Of a stretch of 64,000 nt of DNA, positions 63,627-64,000 are shown piece after piece. The notes below the pieces were generated by a model that ran no database searches, was not told where the DNA came from, and saw only the letters and a list, made by a program, of their open reading frames with translations. Position numbers and translations under genes: made by a program. Positions within the stretch are counted from its first letter, which is position 1. Each line of letters starts with the position of its first letter. Source of the stretch: Pseudomonadota bacterium (GTDB lineage: Bacteria > Pseudomonadota > Gammaproteobacteria > Steroidobacterales > Woeseiaceae); the NCBI GenBank assembly GCA_027621915.1, contig JAQCAD010000009.1, positions 30,017 through 94,016 of the forward strand, written 5' to 3'.

Positions 63627-64000
63627 CTACTCGGTGGCGGCCACATCCATGATCGTATACCAAAGAAACTGAACGAGTTGCTTCATGGAATCTTCTGATA
63701 CCCGTTCGTTGTCTCCATGGGCGCCATTGCCACTGTTCATTTCTTCGACCGAACGAGTTGCACCGATACCGTATGACGGAACCCCTTTGGCACGCATTTG
63801 TGCCATATCGGTTGCACCGGTGGACATGGACGGCAGCACGATAGCGTCCGGATACATGCGATTGGCGACTTTCTCCAGCGTCTGGAACATTTCGTTGTCA
63901 ATCGGAGATGGTGGTGCTTCCGGGCGGTAGATCGGTTCCGGTACGACTTCAACATTCGGATTATTTATGACGGCCCGCAGCTTGTCGTAAAACGCATCAA
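63627..64000 (-). CDS. M20-family peptidase, C-terminal part (truncated by window end)
   Basis: The open frame runs past the Met at 63890 to the window edge, so the gene continues beyond. The visible ~124 residues include the end of the dimerisation domain and the lid/catalytic C-terminus: 'APPSPIDNEMFQTLEKVANRMYPDAIVLP', 'GATDMAQMRAKGVPSYGIG' and the zinc-ligand segment 'NSGNGAHGDNERVSEDSM'. The His in 'GAHGDNE' is the expected metal ligand. It is probably another secreted di-/carboxypeptidase, but the export signal is outside the window. Confidence 0.88.
   Translation of the reverse strand, partial: DAFYDKLRAVINNPNVEVVPEPIYRPEAPPSPIDNEMFQTLEKVANRMYPDAIVLPSMSTGATDMAQMRAKGVPSYGIGATRSVEEMNSGNGAHGDNERVSEDSMKQLVQFLWYTIMDVAATE

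Overview
The window looks like the chromosome of a free-living, Gram-negative, respiring gammaproteobacterium. Signs are RlmI, RarD, an RND efflux pair, ECF sigma/anti-sigma genes, an OmpR-type two-component system, many Sec, Tat and lipoprotein signals, several c-type cytochromes, and an E. coli-like tRNA-Gly(CCC) with encoded CCA. The density of secreted peptidases, the TolB-like/TPR proteins, and short palindromes of the GGGGTCAGAGCC type would fit marine lineages such as Woeseiales, but this placement is inference. I see no phage, plasmid, transposase or CRISPR array.

Layout. 1-2.9 kb: the 3' part of a DeaD-type RNA helicase, a lipoprotein cytochrome, a small Cys-rich ORF and a MAPEG protein. 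3-7.2 kb: M14 carboxypeptidase and M20 peptidase. 7.3-12.9 kb: an HD-GYP protein with a broken HD motif, a Rieske oxygenase, then a DUF885-like protein overlapping a secreted amidohydrolase. 12.9-17.7 kb: an M16 peptidase pair (one with zinc site, one without), a SnoaL-like protein, RlmI and tRNA-Gly. 17.7-23.2 kb: an outer-membrane protein whose reading frame runs out of the tRNA, an ECF sigma/anti-sigma/subtilase operon with overlapping genes, and, divergent from it, a haem lipoprotein plus a beta-barrel with an N-terminal CxxCH. 23.2-31.8 kb: serine hydrolase, double VOC protein, TolB/TPR protein, membrane-anchored MBL hydrolase, histidine kinase and response regulator. 32-37.7 kb: an Ntn acylase, a cluster of palindromic repeats, a PspA-membrane protein-VWA operon and an SDR. 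37.7-48.8 kb: M28 peptidase, a membrane protein, a second TolB/TPR protein preceded by a 26-codon leader ORF, an amidohydrolase, gamma-glutamyltransferase, a Tat-exported DsrE-like protein, an internally duplicated protein of unknown function and a TsdA-like dihaem cytochrome. 49-57.5 kb: S41 peptidase with a small lipoprotein, RarD, the RND adaptor and permease, and a YugP-type metallopeptidase. 57.6-64 kb: DUF547 protein, an SLC13 transporter remnant with its middle deleted, a cupin, a 77-aa protein with a clear terminator, a serine hydrolase, an M61 peptidase and the 3' end of another M20 peptidase.

Together the genes suggest a cell that degrades peptides and modified amides outside the cytoplasm (M14, M16, M20, M28, M61, S8, S41, GGT, acylase, amidohydrolases) and watches its envelope with several systems (ECF/anti-sigma, two-component, PspA-like). 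The parts I rate most worth a second look are the sigma/anti-sigma/subtilase operon, in which the anti-sigma periplasmic tail resembles the subtilase prodomain, with a divergent haem lipoprotein/beta-barrel pair; the duplicated orphan protein at 46.7 kb; the PspA-TM-VWA operon; and the GGGGTC palindromes, one of which supplies the 3' end of a gene.
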